64,000 nucleotides of DNA, taken from Sclerurus mexicanus (Eukaryota > Chordata > Aves > Passeriformes > Furnariidae). This document shows positions 47,511-58,080 of this stretch, piece after piece (position 1 is the stretch's first letter; each line of letters starts with the position of its first letter). Location: assembly GCA_013396755.1 (NCBI GenBank), contig VWZF01002968.1, forward strand, positions 798,355-862,354, read 5' to 3'. The notes under the pieces are model-generated. The model saw only the letters and a list, made by a program, of their open reading frames with translations, did no database searches and was not told the origin of the DNA. Both the position numbers and the translations under genes were made by a program.

Positions 47511-49954
47511 TGAGCAGTGCTGTGTCACTTGTTCACATGATTTGTGTATCTTTGTGTGGCAGAGGAGGCAGTACTGGGACCAGCTAGTGGTAGACCCCAA
47601 GGGATGAAATTTGAGAAATTTCGGAAGCTGGGATTGTGGGGAACGGCTCGGAAAGGGCTTGGCCTTCCCTTTTCTCATCCTGCAGTGAACATGAATGGCT
47701 CAGAGGAAATTTTGTCTCCACTTTGCCTCCCCAACACCTTATTGCTGGGGCTGCGGCATGGCTGTCACTCTGATGTGTGCTCTGGCAGCGGCAGCAGTTC
47801 ATCATGGGAAGTGGGGCAGTGCTTCAGAATGCTTTTAGCCAGCTGGATTTCATGAGGCCAGACTGGTGAGTACTTCCTCAGAGGACTTCCAAGGTACTTA
47901 CAAACTCATCAGCAGGTCCCAATGGCTGTTTGTCTGCATGAAAAACTAGCCAGCTGCTGTATCTCAGTGGATCTGGTGCTCCAGTGGCAGTCTTTTCGTC
48001 CTTTTCTTTCAAACACTTCCTCTCCATTCAGTGGCTTTACTGAAAGGATGACGGGTTTGCTCCTGGGTGGGAGAGGGAGTGAGCAAGAAACTGAACCTGT
48101 GTTTCGTCTGTGAGCCCCTTCCCAAGCTGTGCAGGTGACCTGGGACATGTGCACAGAGCAGGCTGACACCAGCTCAGCCTCTTCTGTTTGGTGACAAGCA
48201 AGCGAAACGTCACACCAGGCTGGGGTTTACCCTTCTTGCTGGGCACAGAAGAACCACTCCTGCAGGTGGAGTGATTTTCTCTCTGTCCATTTGCATCCCT
48301 CAAAACTTAGAAACCTACCCCACATTAAGGAACAAGTCCTGGTTTTGTTTCGAAAGGTTCTTTCCTCTCAGGTGCCCAGTCCTTGCAGGGTCATTAGCTG
48401 GGCATCCTGCACTTCTGCTGGTTTACTAGACTGGTTCTGTGCTGCCCTGCCAGCAGCACAGTGGCACTGAGCAGTGCTTGCCTGCAGATCCTAGGGACGC
48501 GGATGGCACTTAATTTTTTTATTTTTCCAACTTTCAGTTGCCTGAATCTGGACAGAATAGGGATGTTGCTACCTGTCCTGAATGCTGAGCTGGTAGACCA
48601 AGCTTTTGGTAGACCAAGAAGTATTTTTCTGCTTCCTCTAGAGAATATGATCTGGCAGTGGTGGTGCTTAAAGAGCATCAGCCAGAGAAAAGACAGTGCA
48701 AGAGACTGCTGTTGTAAAACAGCCTATGACCCACATTGGAGCCTGCTACAGAGGTGGAAGGTGTCCAGGATCACCATGGTTAGGTCTTTTCTTTCACAGA
48801 CACACTAATGCATACACAGAAACTTGTCCCCCTTCAGTTAAGCAGCCATGCTCCCTGGTTGTTGCACATTGCTGAGCATTCACCCTTCTTTCTTCAGCAC
48901 TGATTTTCTCTACATTGACCAAATTCCATGCAAAATTTTGAGTCAAATTTGTCTTTTGTTTCTCAGGTTGTCCTGCCCCTTGACTGTTTTTGAGTTGAAT
49001 CCTGGTTTTGAGCACCCATTGCTTTTAAGTCAACCCAGATGTTGTCCAGGTGCCCTGATGAACTGGAATGTCTTAAACAAAATGAAAAAGTACTTGTTCA
49101 TTAAGAAGACATGCCATATTTTACTTAAGACTTTCATGTAGCACCAAGATTTACTGCTGGAAATTACCAGCCCACCATATCCATCTTCTTTGTTTCATTT
49201 TGCATGTCAGGATCTTGAATCTTTTCAGGAGAGTAATTTGTGACAAAAATCTCCAGAGAGGGGTGGCAGAGCATATGACTAGTTTTTCTGTGAAAAAAAA
49301 GCAATGCTTCATGTACAAGGGAAACATAATTTTTCTGACAGTTAATTTTGGTATGAATCACAGCAAACCCTTTTTTTTAATTTTTAGATTTTTCTATTTA
49401 AATGTCCTTTGCCTTCCTTGCAGGATTTATCTTATATGTGTCCCCTAAAGGCAGAGATCTGGCAGTTTCAGTCATGTGCTAACCCAATTTTGGATTTGGT
49501 GAAACTCTTGTGAACCAGAAACCTTTCAGATTTCTTAGTAAATACACATTTTTCAATGAAGCTGAGTAGCCCTCTACGTATACCTGAGGTGTCATTAGCA
49601 CACACAAACACACCCCCATGCACACCGATAATGCACAGGTACTCATAGAGTAATTAGAGAGAGCTATTTTCAGATGCACAGAGGTTTATTACAAACAGTG
49701 GAAAATAAAATAAACAACTATTAAGAGCAACCCAGTAGAGCTCTGTTAACTCGGCAGGAAACATTTGGCCTTTTTGACAGAATGATAGATTTATACTAAT
49801 GCTCAAGCCAGTCTCCTAATATGATCATTTTGTTTTGATAGCTCATTTCTATGATGATTTTAAGGCCAAAGTTTTGCTGCTTAGGTTTCATTTTCTGGTG
49901 CATTCAACCCCATCCTTCAGGATAGATGTGGGCAGCTTACAGATTTGTGAAGTT
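47511..49954. other. Unannotated noncoding DNA
   Basis: No gene or repeat is recognised. The longest frame is 115 aa (48461-48808, plus). Short CA-rich runs occur near 49596-49625. Confidence 0.5.
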
Positions 49955-50170
49955 ACAGAGTGTTTAGGCTGAAAAGGATGATCTGGGGACCTCTCTGCCC
50001 CTCCTCTCCCTTACACCTTCACAGCCAGGTCCAGTCTGATGGTGGATGGTCCCCAAGGATGGAGATGCCACCATGTCCCCAGGCCTCAATCCAGGGCTGT
50101 CCCACTCTCCCACAGCAGATTTATTTCCTCCTACCTTGTCAGTATTTCCCTCCATGTTTTTTCCCATGTT
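49955..50170 (-). mobile_element. Degenerate CR1 LINE 3' fragment (minus strand)
   Basis: Plus-strand order AGAGTGTTTAGGCTGAAAAG, GGGGACCTCTCTG, CCAGGTCCAGTCTGATGG, CCCCAAGGATGGAGATGCCA, then TTTCCCTCCATGTTTTTTCC. This parallels the reverse complement of a CR1 3' end (GTTTAGGTTGGAAGGGACCT, GTCCAGTCGGGTTTTGA, CCAAGGATGGAGACTCCA, AGTTTTTTCC) at high divergence. An older CR1 insertion than those at 12 and 32 kb. The boundaries are approximate. Confidence 0.6.
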
Positions 50171-52034
50171 TTTTCAGCTGGCCTCTCGAGCATGGGCTGT
50201 TCCCTTCTCTTCTAGATCTAACAGCTCTGGCTGGATTGCTTTTCACTTCCTTTCTCTTGACTTTGTGGACAGGAGCTATGAAGCTGTCATAGCATAAGGT
50301 AGATTGCAGTCCACATCCACTGGAAAAAAGAAAAGCAAGGAATGTCAGAGAGACCACCACTGAAATCTGGCCAGTGGTGTGAAGATCTGAACCCAAGATG
50401 CATTTAATCTTCCACTTAAATCTGGGCAAGCTGTATTTTCCCATTTGGACAGCTCTGTATATAGCCTGATTTTTCTAACATGTGAATCATCTAGGTATAC
50501 GCTTGTTAAAAATGAGGTCATTTAATTGAAATGCTAAATATGGCCCAGGATTCAATTTCTATTTTTACCACATCTGTGTTTAGGGCAAATAACAATTTTC
50601 CCTCCCTTACTGGTGACCAGAAGGTTGCTCAGGACATATTGCATGGGAGTTTTTCTATCACTTAACAGAGTGAACATCGATAGAAAATTCACCGCTCTGG
50701 TTTTGTGTAAAGTCTCCTTTAGTGTGCTGTTTTTTAAAACACTTCAAACCCAGGTTTCACTTTTGACTGTAAAAGAAACCAAATTGTATTTAAGAAAGAA
50801 AATGAGAAGAGCACCTCAAACTGCATCCAGTTGTGTACACTCAGACCTGCCTGCTTGACTGTACAGAGCATATCTGGCCAATAGTGACTAAGGAATCTGT
50901 GAAACCTGTGTTGGGAAAGGAAGTTGGGTGACTATATTTATATGACTCCTTTCTTGCTCACTGACTGAAAACACAGTGTCTTCTTGAGGCAGAAAAGCTG
51001 CTGTGGCATCAGAAGCAGGCATGCACTGCTCATGTTTTACAGATGGGCCCTGCACCCAGGGAGGGGTGGATATCAGCTCAGCCAATGTCAGACACGCTTT
51101 TTGGCTGCATGGGACATGCCCCTGTTGACTCTCAAGAAAGAACAAACAAAAGATCAATAAAAGCTACAACATCTTACCCATTGTCTGAGGCACACGGGGA
51201 GAGAAGGGCATCATCAAACTGAACATTTCCAGCCTAGATCCTCAGCACTTTACCAAGACCTTTCAGATCTGTCTAGATCACTGGCAGGACCAAGACTCAT
51301 CCATAGCAGCTACCAAGCAGGAATTAACAAAATTACCCTCCAGCAGGAAGTGGTCAACAGGGTCTTGGTGTCCTCAGATATAGACAGATTTTTGCATTCA
51401 ACAGCAGGAGTGTCTTGAATTCAATGGAAGCCAAATCCAGACTGCTCACCTGGACAATGGTATTGGAGAAATCACAGGCCAAATGTTGAAGAGGAGTTTG
51501 CATAAAACTTAGTGTCTGAAGTATAGGCACCCTACTCCCACAGACGAATATTCTGAAGTCAAACCAAGCTCTGGAACTCAGATAATACCTGAGCGTCTCA
51601 TCTTCTTGCTTCTGTGTGTCAGAGTGCAGATGGACAATGAAGGGAGATGAGAGGACATGGACTTCTCTCCTGCCTACAAAGTTACTTCCTTTTAACCAGG
51701 CTAGTTTCCTCTGCTCCTCTCAAAAAGGATATCTCAGATGAAGGTGATTAAGAGAAGATGCTAGGTAAAGGAATTGCTTGAAAAGCTAGAAAGAGCAAAA
51801 GACCAAAGTGTTGATGTCTTTGCAGGTTCTAGAAGTCATGCATGGACACCCAAGCTCATGACAAACCTGATCTCCTGCACAGGAGGGATGCTGAACCCTC
51901 TTTCTTGGAAAGAACAGCCACTAAAACTTTGGGTCACGATGCATTTCTTCTTATTCTTTCCTGCTCTGTGCGTATTTGCCCCATCTATATACCCTCTATA
52001 TAACTCCTGCTATTGTGATCACCAACATATGCAA
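50171..52034. other. Unannotated noncoding DNA
   Basis: About 50500-50600 is AT-rich and CNE-like (GTCATTTAATTGAAATGC, AAATATGGCCC). Otherwise nothing is recognised. The 155-aa frame at 51774-52241 has a chance hydrophobic segment but no family resemblance, and it overlaps the CNE-like stretch that follows. Confidence 0.45.
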
Positions 52035-52215
52035 ATGGTCAAATGCAGACAAACAGCAAATCCAGCCCTGTTGCAGATAACAGGAATTTCCACCCCAGCA
52101 ACAACAGCTTTGTTAATTTGCCAAATCACATTGGCTTCAGGATTAATTACGCAAGCAATGATAGCGCGCATGAACTCTACAAGCTTGTTAATGATTCATG
52201 TGCATTTTAGCCTCT
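52035..52215. promoter_or_regulatory. Candidate conserved noncoding element
   Basis: Repeat-free and motif-dense: TTGTTAATTTGCC, CCAAATCACATTGGC, GATTAATTAC at 52141-52150, GCAAGCAATGATAGC, an unusual GCGCGC at 52164-52169 in otherwise CpG-poor DNA, and CTTGTTAATGATTCATG. Retained CpGs beside several homeodomain-like sites suggest possible selection. Inference from pattern only. Confidence 0.3.
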
Positions 52216-52674
52216 GGGAAGAAAAAATCAACAGGAGGTAGGGATGGTGCCTTCAAATCAGAGGGGCAGTTCAGGCAAAGTGGCATAGCTTTCTGCCTTC
52301 TACCATCAGCAATAAATCTTGCTCTTGGGGACCATAGGGCTCATAGATACGCTCCAAAATAAAAACAAAAGTGTTTTTTTGTTGGTGTTTTTTTCTGTGA
52401 TTTCTTAGTAGTCTTACAACACTACTACTTTTTTTCTTTAGATGAGATGTCCTGTGTAGGCCTATGGTATTCTCAGGTCAACATCTCATGGCCACACATT
52501 GACATGACACTACTCAGCCCGTCCATCCTCTCTCTACTAAGGACTGGAAAAAAAATGTCTAGCAAGAAGTAAAAGCATGGGGCTAGCATGTTCTCTTATT
52601 ATCCCAGGGTACTGTCCTGGCCTCCAGGTGTGTGGGACTGAGGGAGTTGCGAAGCAGAGGCTCTGTCTTTGCCA
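52216..52674. other. Unannotated noncoding DNA
   Basis: T-rich low-complexity patches (GTTTTTTTGTTGG repeated as GTGTTTTTTTC near 52370-52396). Nothing else is recognised. Confidence 0.5.
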
Positions 52675-52870
52675 TTAATAGCCCTTGATGGATTTTTCTG
52701 TCATGAATTTGTCTAATTGCTCTTTGAACTTGTGTGAGCTTTCAGCGTGCACAACATCCTGTGGTTCAGTGTCCGTGCTTTAACTATGCACTGTGCAAAA
52801 ATGTCCCTTCCCTGGAAACTGTCAGCTAGTGTCATTTGCTTCTCACAACACCTGTACCGTCTGGGCTCAT
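52675..52870 (-). mobile_element. Ancient CR1 LINE fragment (minus strand)
   Basis: Plus-strand order ATAGCCCTTGATGGATTTTT, GTCATGAATTTGTCTAATTG, CTTTTCAGCG-like and CACAACATCCTGTGG, TTTAACTATGCACTGTG, GTCAGCTAGTGTCATTTG. This is the reverse complement of the 3' part of an old sauropsid CR1 lineage (AGCCCTTGATGGA, CATGAATTTGTC, CCACAACATCCTGTGGCA, TTTAACTATGCG, GTTAGCTTCATTTGG). It is diverged, but the order is fully preserved. The 147-aa frame at 52793-53236 begins inside it and is therefore not a real exon. Confidence 0.75.
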
Positions 52871-53579
52871 CAACATGTGAGCCAAGGAGCACAGGCCCAG
52901 GTGTCCTCCCCCCTGAGACACTCCTCCTGCCTACTGTCCTTTAAGAAATTCGCCACAAGCACACACACAAGAAACTGCTGGATCCAAGCTAACTTTTATA
53001 TGGCAGGGAAAGTCAATGTATTTTTAAGACAATTGATCAGTTTTGCTAGACTGGATCTGGACATCACTGTGATTCAGTCAAGTGCTAAGACTGTGCATAT
53101 CTCTGAGTCTACAGTTTTTCCCTTTGTGGTCCTACTGTCTAAGTCAGCTTTTGCAACAGCAATCAGCTTGTGGAATGAGCATGTCAAGGACAGGATCACC
53201 AGCATATTTATAGGTACTAGAGGAGGCAATCTTTGAGCCATGAAGGAAATTGAATAGCAATGAAACATTTTATTAAGAACAATCTCTTCTGAAGGAAGCC
53301 AAACTCCTGGGCCATGTGTCTGGGACCATGCAGAGAGTCCTGGTAGGTCACTGCACGTACAGACTCCGTAACTATAGCTGTAACACGAGTCATTTGTCAA
53401 AGCCATGGTTTGCTGATGGCAGATTGAAAAGTACATAGTAGGTGATTTGAAATCATTGATAAGGATAATGATTATGATTATGGCTTAATCCTCTTTTTGC
53501 TCACATTATTGGTGCCATCAGCTACAAGCAACCCCTGCACAGGAGCTGCAATGCACTGTGCAGTAGTAATAGGCCAAGT
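52871..53579. other. Unannotated noncoding DNA
   Basis: No gene or repeat is recognised. The start may include further diverged CR1 sequence. A GATAATGATTATGATTATGG short repetitive run lies near 53464-53483. Confidence 0.45.
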
Positions 53580-53619
53580 GCAAAGCTGAGCTGCTGCAAA
53601 GCTGAGCTGCTGCAATGCT
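53580..53619. repeat. 16-bp tandem repeat, 2.5 copies
   Basis: GCAAAGCTGAGCTGCT occurs at 53580-53595 and again at 53596-53611, followed by a partial GCAATGCT. The two full copies are identical, so the duplication is recent. Each unit contains an AGCT palindrome pair. Confidence 0.92.
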
Positions 53620-54149
53620 CTGTCCTGTTCTCATCAGTTTAGGAGTAGGAAACCTACCTTAGAAGGAGGCTTGTCAACAAGCCTAAATATCCATTCTCTT
53701 TGACAAAGGTAGTTTTCTAGTGTAGTTAAAATTATTAGCCTGGCTTTCACAGGTAGCCTTCATTAAATACATTGATATCCTTCATGTCCCTGGCCTCCTC
53801 TCCATGCAGTTTCTCTGCCCTTTCATTGTCTCATAAGCTGTTGCATAGTTTTACAGAAAACTTGTTGTAAATTCTAATCCATTTGCACAATCCAGAAGGC
53901 TTTATTATGTCACTGAAGAGGATTCATCCCTCACATGAGCTTTTTGGGGCTTTGTGAGGACACCTTCAAGGATCAGGCCCTATTGACCTGCACTTCTTTA
54001 TTTCTCTTAGTTATAGAGGAAATAATGGACTATAATTCGTGACTGTGACTGCAGTATCTCCCATAATTATTGTCTTGAAATGGCAAGACACTTCTGTGGT
54101 GTTTTCTAACTGGCTGCACTATATACATAGCAGCTGCTCTGCATTTTCG
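53620..54149. other. Unannotated noncoding DNA
   Basis: Nothing is recognised. Confidence 0.5.
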
Positions 54150-54335
54150 CAGAATCACAAAAGAGGTAAGGTTGGGAGGGACCAGGTAGGTCATCAGGTC
54201 CAACCTCCCTGCTCAAGTCATCCTAGAGCATGTGGCACAGGATTGTGTCCAGATAGTTCTTGAGCATCTCCAGTAAAGGAGACTCCACAACCTCTCTGAG
54301 CAACCTGTTCCACTGTGTGGTCACCTGCACAATAA
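54150..54335 (-). mobile_element. CR1 LINE 3' end (minus strand)
   Basis: Plus-strand order CAGAATCACAAAAGAGGTAA, GGTTGGGAGGGACCAGGTAG, GTCATCAGGTCCAACCTCCC, TGCTCAAGTCATCCTAGAGC, TGTCCAGATAGTTCTTGAGC, ATCTCCAGTAAAGGAGACTC, CACAACCTCTCTGAGCAACC and TGTTCCACTGTGTGGTCACC. This is the classic reverse complement of a CR1 3' end, 5'-truncated at about 54335. Only moderate divergence. Confidence 0.9.
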
Positions 54336-54336
54336 C

Positions 54337-54349
54337 TTTTTTTTTTTTT
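54337..54349. repeat. T13 homopolymer
   Basis: Thirteen T directly at the 5'-truncation side of the CR1 copy. CR1 does not use a poly(A) tail, and this is its 5' side, so the run is not the element's tail. Confidence 0.85.
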
Positions 54350-54884
54350 AAACTTAGGATAGTACAATGGCATTAAACTGTGAGGGGACAGTGAGGGAGT
54401 TTTGTTGGTTTTTTTTCCCCATATTAAATGCCTGAATAGATTGCTTATTTTCTCCACATCCTGCATGGCTGATCTTAGCTGCCTGTTAAATCTGGTGGAC
54501 ACAGGGCCCTTTACCAGAGGCTGAGAGACCTGTGCAAGGATAACTGCAGTTTGTGGTCTTGAGGTTTAGGGGATTTAGGTTCTGGTTTTAATGACTCAGT
54601 TGTTTTTCCAGTAGGTTTGCAAATGCTGTGCTGACTAAACAGTGTCACAGATGGGATGAGCTATGCCAGGGAGAACAGGAGATGTCCAATTTTGGGATTT
54701 CCTATTCCTGTCTCCTGGCCAGGCGGCTGTGCCCACCTCACCCTGAGGTCCTGCCTAACTCTCACAGAAGTTTAAAAACAGCGTTTTGAAAATTGTTCTC
54801 GCTAAAGGCAGGGCAAAAGACAATCCCCATGTGAGAATAATGCTCAGCCTCTGCAACTCTGAAGTTGGAGCAGTTACCCTTACT
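54350..54884. other. Unannotated noncoding DNA
   Basis: A second T-rich patch (GTTGGTTTTTTTTCCCC) lies near 54404-54420. Nothing else is recognised. Confidence 0.5.
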
Positions 54885-54975
54885 GGACAGATGGGGAAAG
54901 TCAGGTAAAGAGTCAGGATACGACTTAGCTGAAGACACTCAGCAAACCACAGTGCTGACCTCAAACAAGCCAAGA
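54885..54975 (-). mobile_element. Possible MIR-like ancient SINE relic
   Basis: GGACAGATGGGGAAAGTCAGG, then GTAAAGAGTCAGG, GACTTAGCTGAAGACACTCA and GCAAACCACAGTGCTGACC follow the order of the MIR reverse complement (TTTTACAGATGAGGAAACTG, AGGCACAGAGAGGTTAAG, GACTTGCCCAAGGTCAC, ACAGCTAGTAAGTGGCAGAG). Strongly diverged, as expected for an element fixed before amniote radiation. Less convincing than the copy at 57.4 kb. Confidence 0.42.
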
Positions 54976-57371
54976 CTTCTAATTTCAGCCAGCTCTGGTT
55001 ATTTATAACGGTATCTGACCCAAAGCAACACAGGCCAGTGGTAGAGGTACTTCAGCTGTAGCCAGATTTAATTGCATTAATAGTAAACCTTCAAAGAAGA
55101 CTTGCATGGAAAACAAAGTGTTGGTTAAGTGATTGAGTTTTCTACCGGTCTGAAGAAGGATAAATTAGCCACTTCTTCCTGGCTTGTCTTCCTTGGCAGG
55201 TCAATGTAGTTTGTAACTCGAGTAACACCTCCAGCCCCTGTCTGATTCACAGTGCGGGCCTCTTTGACTGAAGTGTGGTGGTGCTTCACTGTGATATGCC
55301 AAAGGCTAGCCTCCAGCTAAGCTGTTTGAACATCACAAACCCACTGTCCCAGCCCAGGGCTCAACACCCTTACACTGGTGTAAAGGCCCGTGGGGAAGAT
55401 CAAGTTCCAGTAGCTCCTCAGACACTTCAGCTTGCTGAAGGTCTCGCATGAGATGGACAATAGCAAACAGCCAATGTCTCAAAGCAGGACAGCCGAACCC
55501 CTATTGTGGCTGATGCAGAGAAGCCGATATCTGCATCAGATGATTCATAGGAACAGTCTTAGGAAGGATGAGTCACTGACTGGCAGCGGCTGGGTCTCTC
55601 GCTTGCCTATGACATGTGAGATGGCAATTGCAGTTTGGCCCTTCAGTGTCCCCTACATCCACAGATAGACCTTTGCTGGTCTCCGGAGACACAGGCTGAA
55701 CTACCTGTGCTTTGCTGCCCTGGGAGGCAGCAGCAGCCTACAAGTCCTAGCCATGACTAATTTCTGGGTACTGCCTCGAGATCTCTTCCAAGTGTTGTGT
55801 TTTCCATCCTAGGGTACAGAGGGATAGCACACCCCAGGGTTTGAAGGGAAGGAAGGATAAAATCAGAGATGACTTGAACTCATGGACCAACAGCTCACAG
55901 GATTGAAAGGGCTCTATGTCTTGCAGGGCCTTTACCAGAGCCTGCACATCTCTAGACATGGCTAAGGATTTTATTTTCTTTAATCAAGTGAGCAATAAGT
56001 CTCCAGTGACTTTTACCAGATGTCTAAATTAACTACCTGTATATGTGTAAAAAGACTATCCTGCCTGACTTTGATGAGTGGCTAGGTGCAAGAGAGCATT
56101 GGTAGGAACCCTGTCTCTTCACTTGTTCAGCTTTGAGTCAGTGCTGTGGCAGGGACTAACTGCCTGTGCGTGGCCCTAAGCTGAATCAGCTGCACCTCCT
56201 CTTTCTTTTCCTTTCTTCCACCTTTCTTCTTAGCTTCACAGGTGTTCTTTGAGGAGCCATGTGTTGCTGTGTGGCTCCATGCTGCATAACGAGCTGGCAG
56301 ATGAAATCCTGGTTCATTTGCCCCATTATCTTGTTATGGGTTTCTTTTATGGTCTTACTTCATCCATCCTACAAAGCAGCTCTCCCATTATCTTGGTGAG
56401 TCTATTTTAGTGACTGTCACACCAGTGATATCTCTCATTACTCTTCAATTATTTTCCCTTGGGTAGGAACAGCTGTGGCAGTGAAGACCTCTGAAAGCTC
56501 AGTTTTGTTCCTGTGCATACATTTCTGTGCACATCTTACCTAGTCATACAGGCACACCAGAGCCTAGTCTTCTGCATATAGGCCTGGTGCTGGCATGTTC
56601 AAGAAAATTGTGAAGGTATGCCTGCAGCCAGCAACTCTGGTGATTTAGACAACTTGTGCTGTGAGGTTTTGGTGCTGTTGGAGGCCAGGATGAGGCAAAA
56701 TCAAAGGAAAATCAAACTTTGATATCATCCAGAGGAGCAGGGAGATAGAACACACGGAAAAAGAGTGTCAGCGCTTCAGGTACAGCCCAGGATGGTGGTA
56801 GTAAACAAGCTGAATACTATGACACTTGGAAAAAAGTGCTTATTTCATATTTTAAGTGACTCTTGGGTAACATTACTAATGCATCAGTGCAAAGAAAACT
56901 GAAAGCCACATCCAAGGAAAGGTGATATATTTGTACTGTTGCATGACAGTACTGTAAAGCAGAGAGCTGCAGCACTCTGTAAGCCCAACTTTCTCTTGGT
57001 TCACCTCCATCCCACTGCTCTGGTGTCTTGAGGTGCATTGTTTTGAAGGACAATTTAACTCTCAGTGTTTTTCTGCATGCAAAAAATACATGTGTCTCCT
57101 TGGATCAGGATAGGCCCTTGCATGCTGATGATCAGTGTGTCAAGGTTACAAAGATATCTCGTGTGTCAAGACAAGACAGGGAAGGATATCTCTGCCTGGC
57201 TTCTAAAGGGGGTCTACTGTTAAAGAGAAATGGTGACATGGGGCACTTCATGCTTTGAAGGGTGCAGTACACAAGGATACAGCATCGTGCAAGAGCATGA
57301 GCACCATTTATCTCCTCTCAATTCTCCCATTCCCAGAACCTTTAAATCAGTTGCACATACCAATTAAGTAC
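54976..57371. other. Unannotated noncoding DNA
   Basis: No gene or repeat is recognised. Frames are at most 78 aa. Confidence 0.5.
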
Positions 57372-57485
57372 AGCTCACACACCCTATGAGGCAACCAAGT
57401 GCTATTTTACTTATTTTATTACAGATGGGGAAACAAACATGTAGAAAGGCCTGGTGACACGTGGCTTCAAATCCTCTGGCAGAAC
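57372..57485 (-). mobile_element. MIR-like SINE relic (minus strand)
   Basis: Plus-strand CTCACACACCCTATGAGG, then CTATTTTACTTATTTTATT, ACAGATGGGGAAAC, GAAAGGCCTGGTGACACGTG and CTCTGGCAGAACACAGAGTTCG. These parallel the MIR reverse complement (CTCACAACAACCCTATGAGG, ATTATTATCCCCATTTTACAG, ATGAGGAAACTGAGG, AAGTGACTTGCCCAAGGTCAC, GTGGCAGAGCCGGGATTCGA) across the whole conserved core. MIRs are rare and very old in birds, so a recognisable copy suggests low turnover or constraint here. Confidence 0.6.
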
Positions 57486-57839
57486 ACAGAGTTCGCCTGT
57501 CTTTGCGGGGCCACCCCGCTCTGTTGCTCCTCTGGGTGAGATGGATCTTCCCACTGCAGAAGTGTCTGTCTCCAGAGCGTGCTCTAGGTCTTCCTCACAC
57601 GCTGGTGGCTGAGCTGAGGGTGAGCCCTGCAGGGTCTCCATCACCCCCACACAGTCTGCCTTTCTTGGGCAGAGAAACAGCACCAAACTGGCCAGGCAGC
57701 CTGTCTTTGGTCTGTGCCTGCCATGAGGGGCTCTGGTGAGCACCAGTGTTGCTGTAGAGGCAGAATAATTGGTTGTACTGATTAATTCTGGGCCTAGTGG
57801 GGGTCACATATTAACAATAAACTGGAAATGCCAACTAGG
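57486..57839. other. Unannotated noncoding DNA
   Basis: Slightly GC-rich. Overlapping chance frames of 92-110 aa lie on both strands. Nothing is recognised. Confidence 0.45.
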
Positions 57840-58080
57840 CTGTGTTCATTCTTGATTGATGTGGCACGACTTAATTAACCCAGGCTTATATCTGAGTATT
57901 GCCCATTAGCATCTGGTATTAAAACTCTCTGAACTGCCTGAGCTTAGCAGCTACCTTAAGGAAGTCATTTGACAACTAGTCAGAAGATTTAATTGTGCCA
58001 TTATGTGCCTATGTATGGTGCTGAGTGCCATTTAACCATTGCCCTTACTAGCTGATTAATTACTAGGCCCGAGTGAATAA
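57840..58080. promoter_or_regulatory. Candidate conserved noncoding element
   Basis: About 240 repeat-free bases with dense homeodomain-like words: TTCTTGATTGATGTGG, the palindrome TTAATTAA at 57871-57878, CCCATTAGCATCTGG, GATTTAATTGTGCC, CATTTAACCATTGCCC and GATTAATTAC at 58054-58063. The last 10-mer is shared with the CNE-like stretch at 52141. Together with 14820-15215 this is one of the strongest enhancer-like stretches in the window. It lies directly downstream of a MIR relic, also a sign of low sequence turnover. Inference from motif pattern only. Confidence 0.35.

Noticed and set aside
47299..47607. 102-aa frame as a host gene
   Set aside because: Its recognisable part (MKDKKVIRSNQH and following) is CR1 reverse transcriptase, broken and without catalytic residues.
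52793..53236. 147-aa frame as a gene
   Set aside because: It begins inside an ancient CR1 fragment, so its N-terminal part is antisense retroposon sequence.
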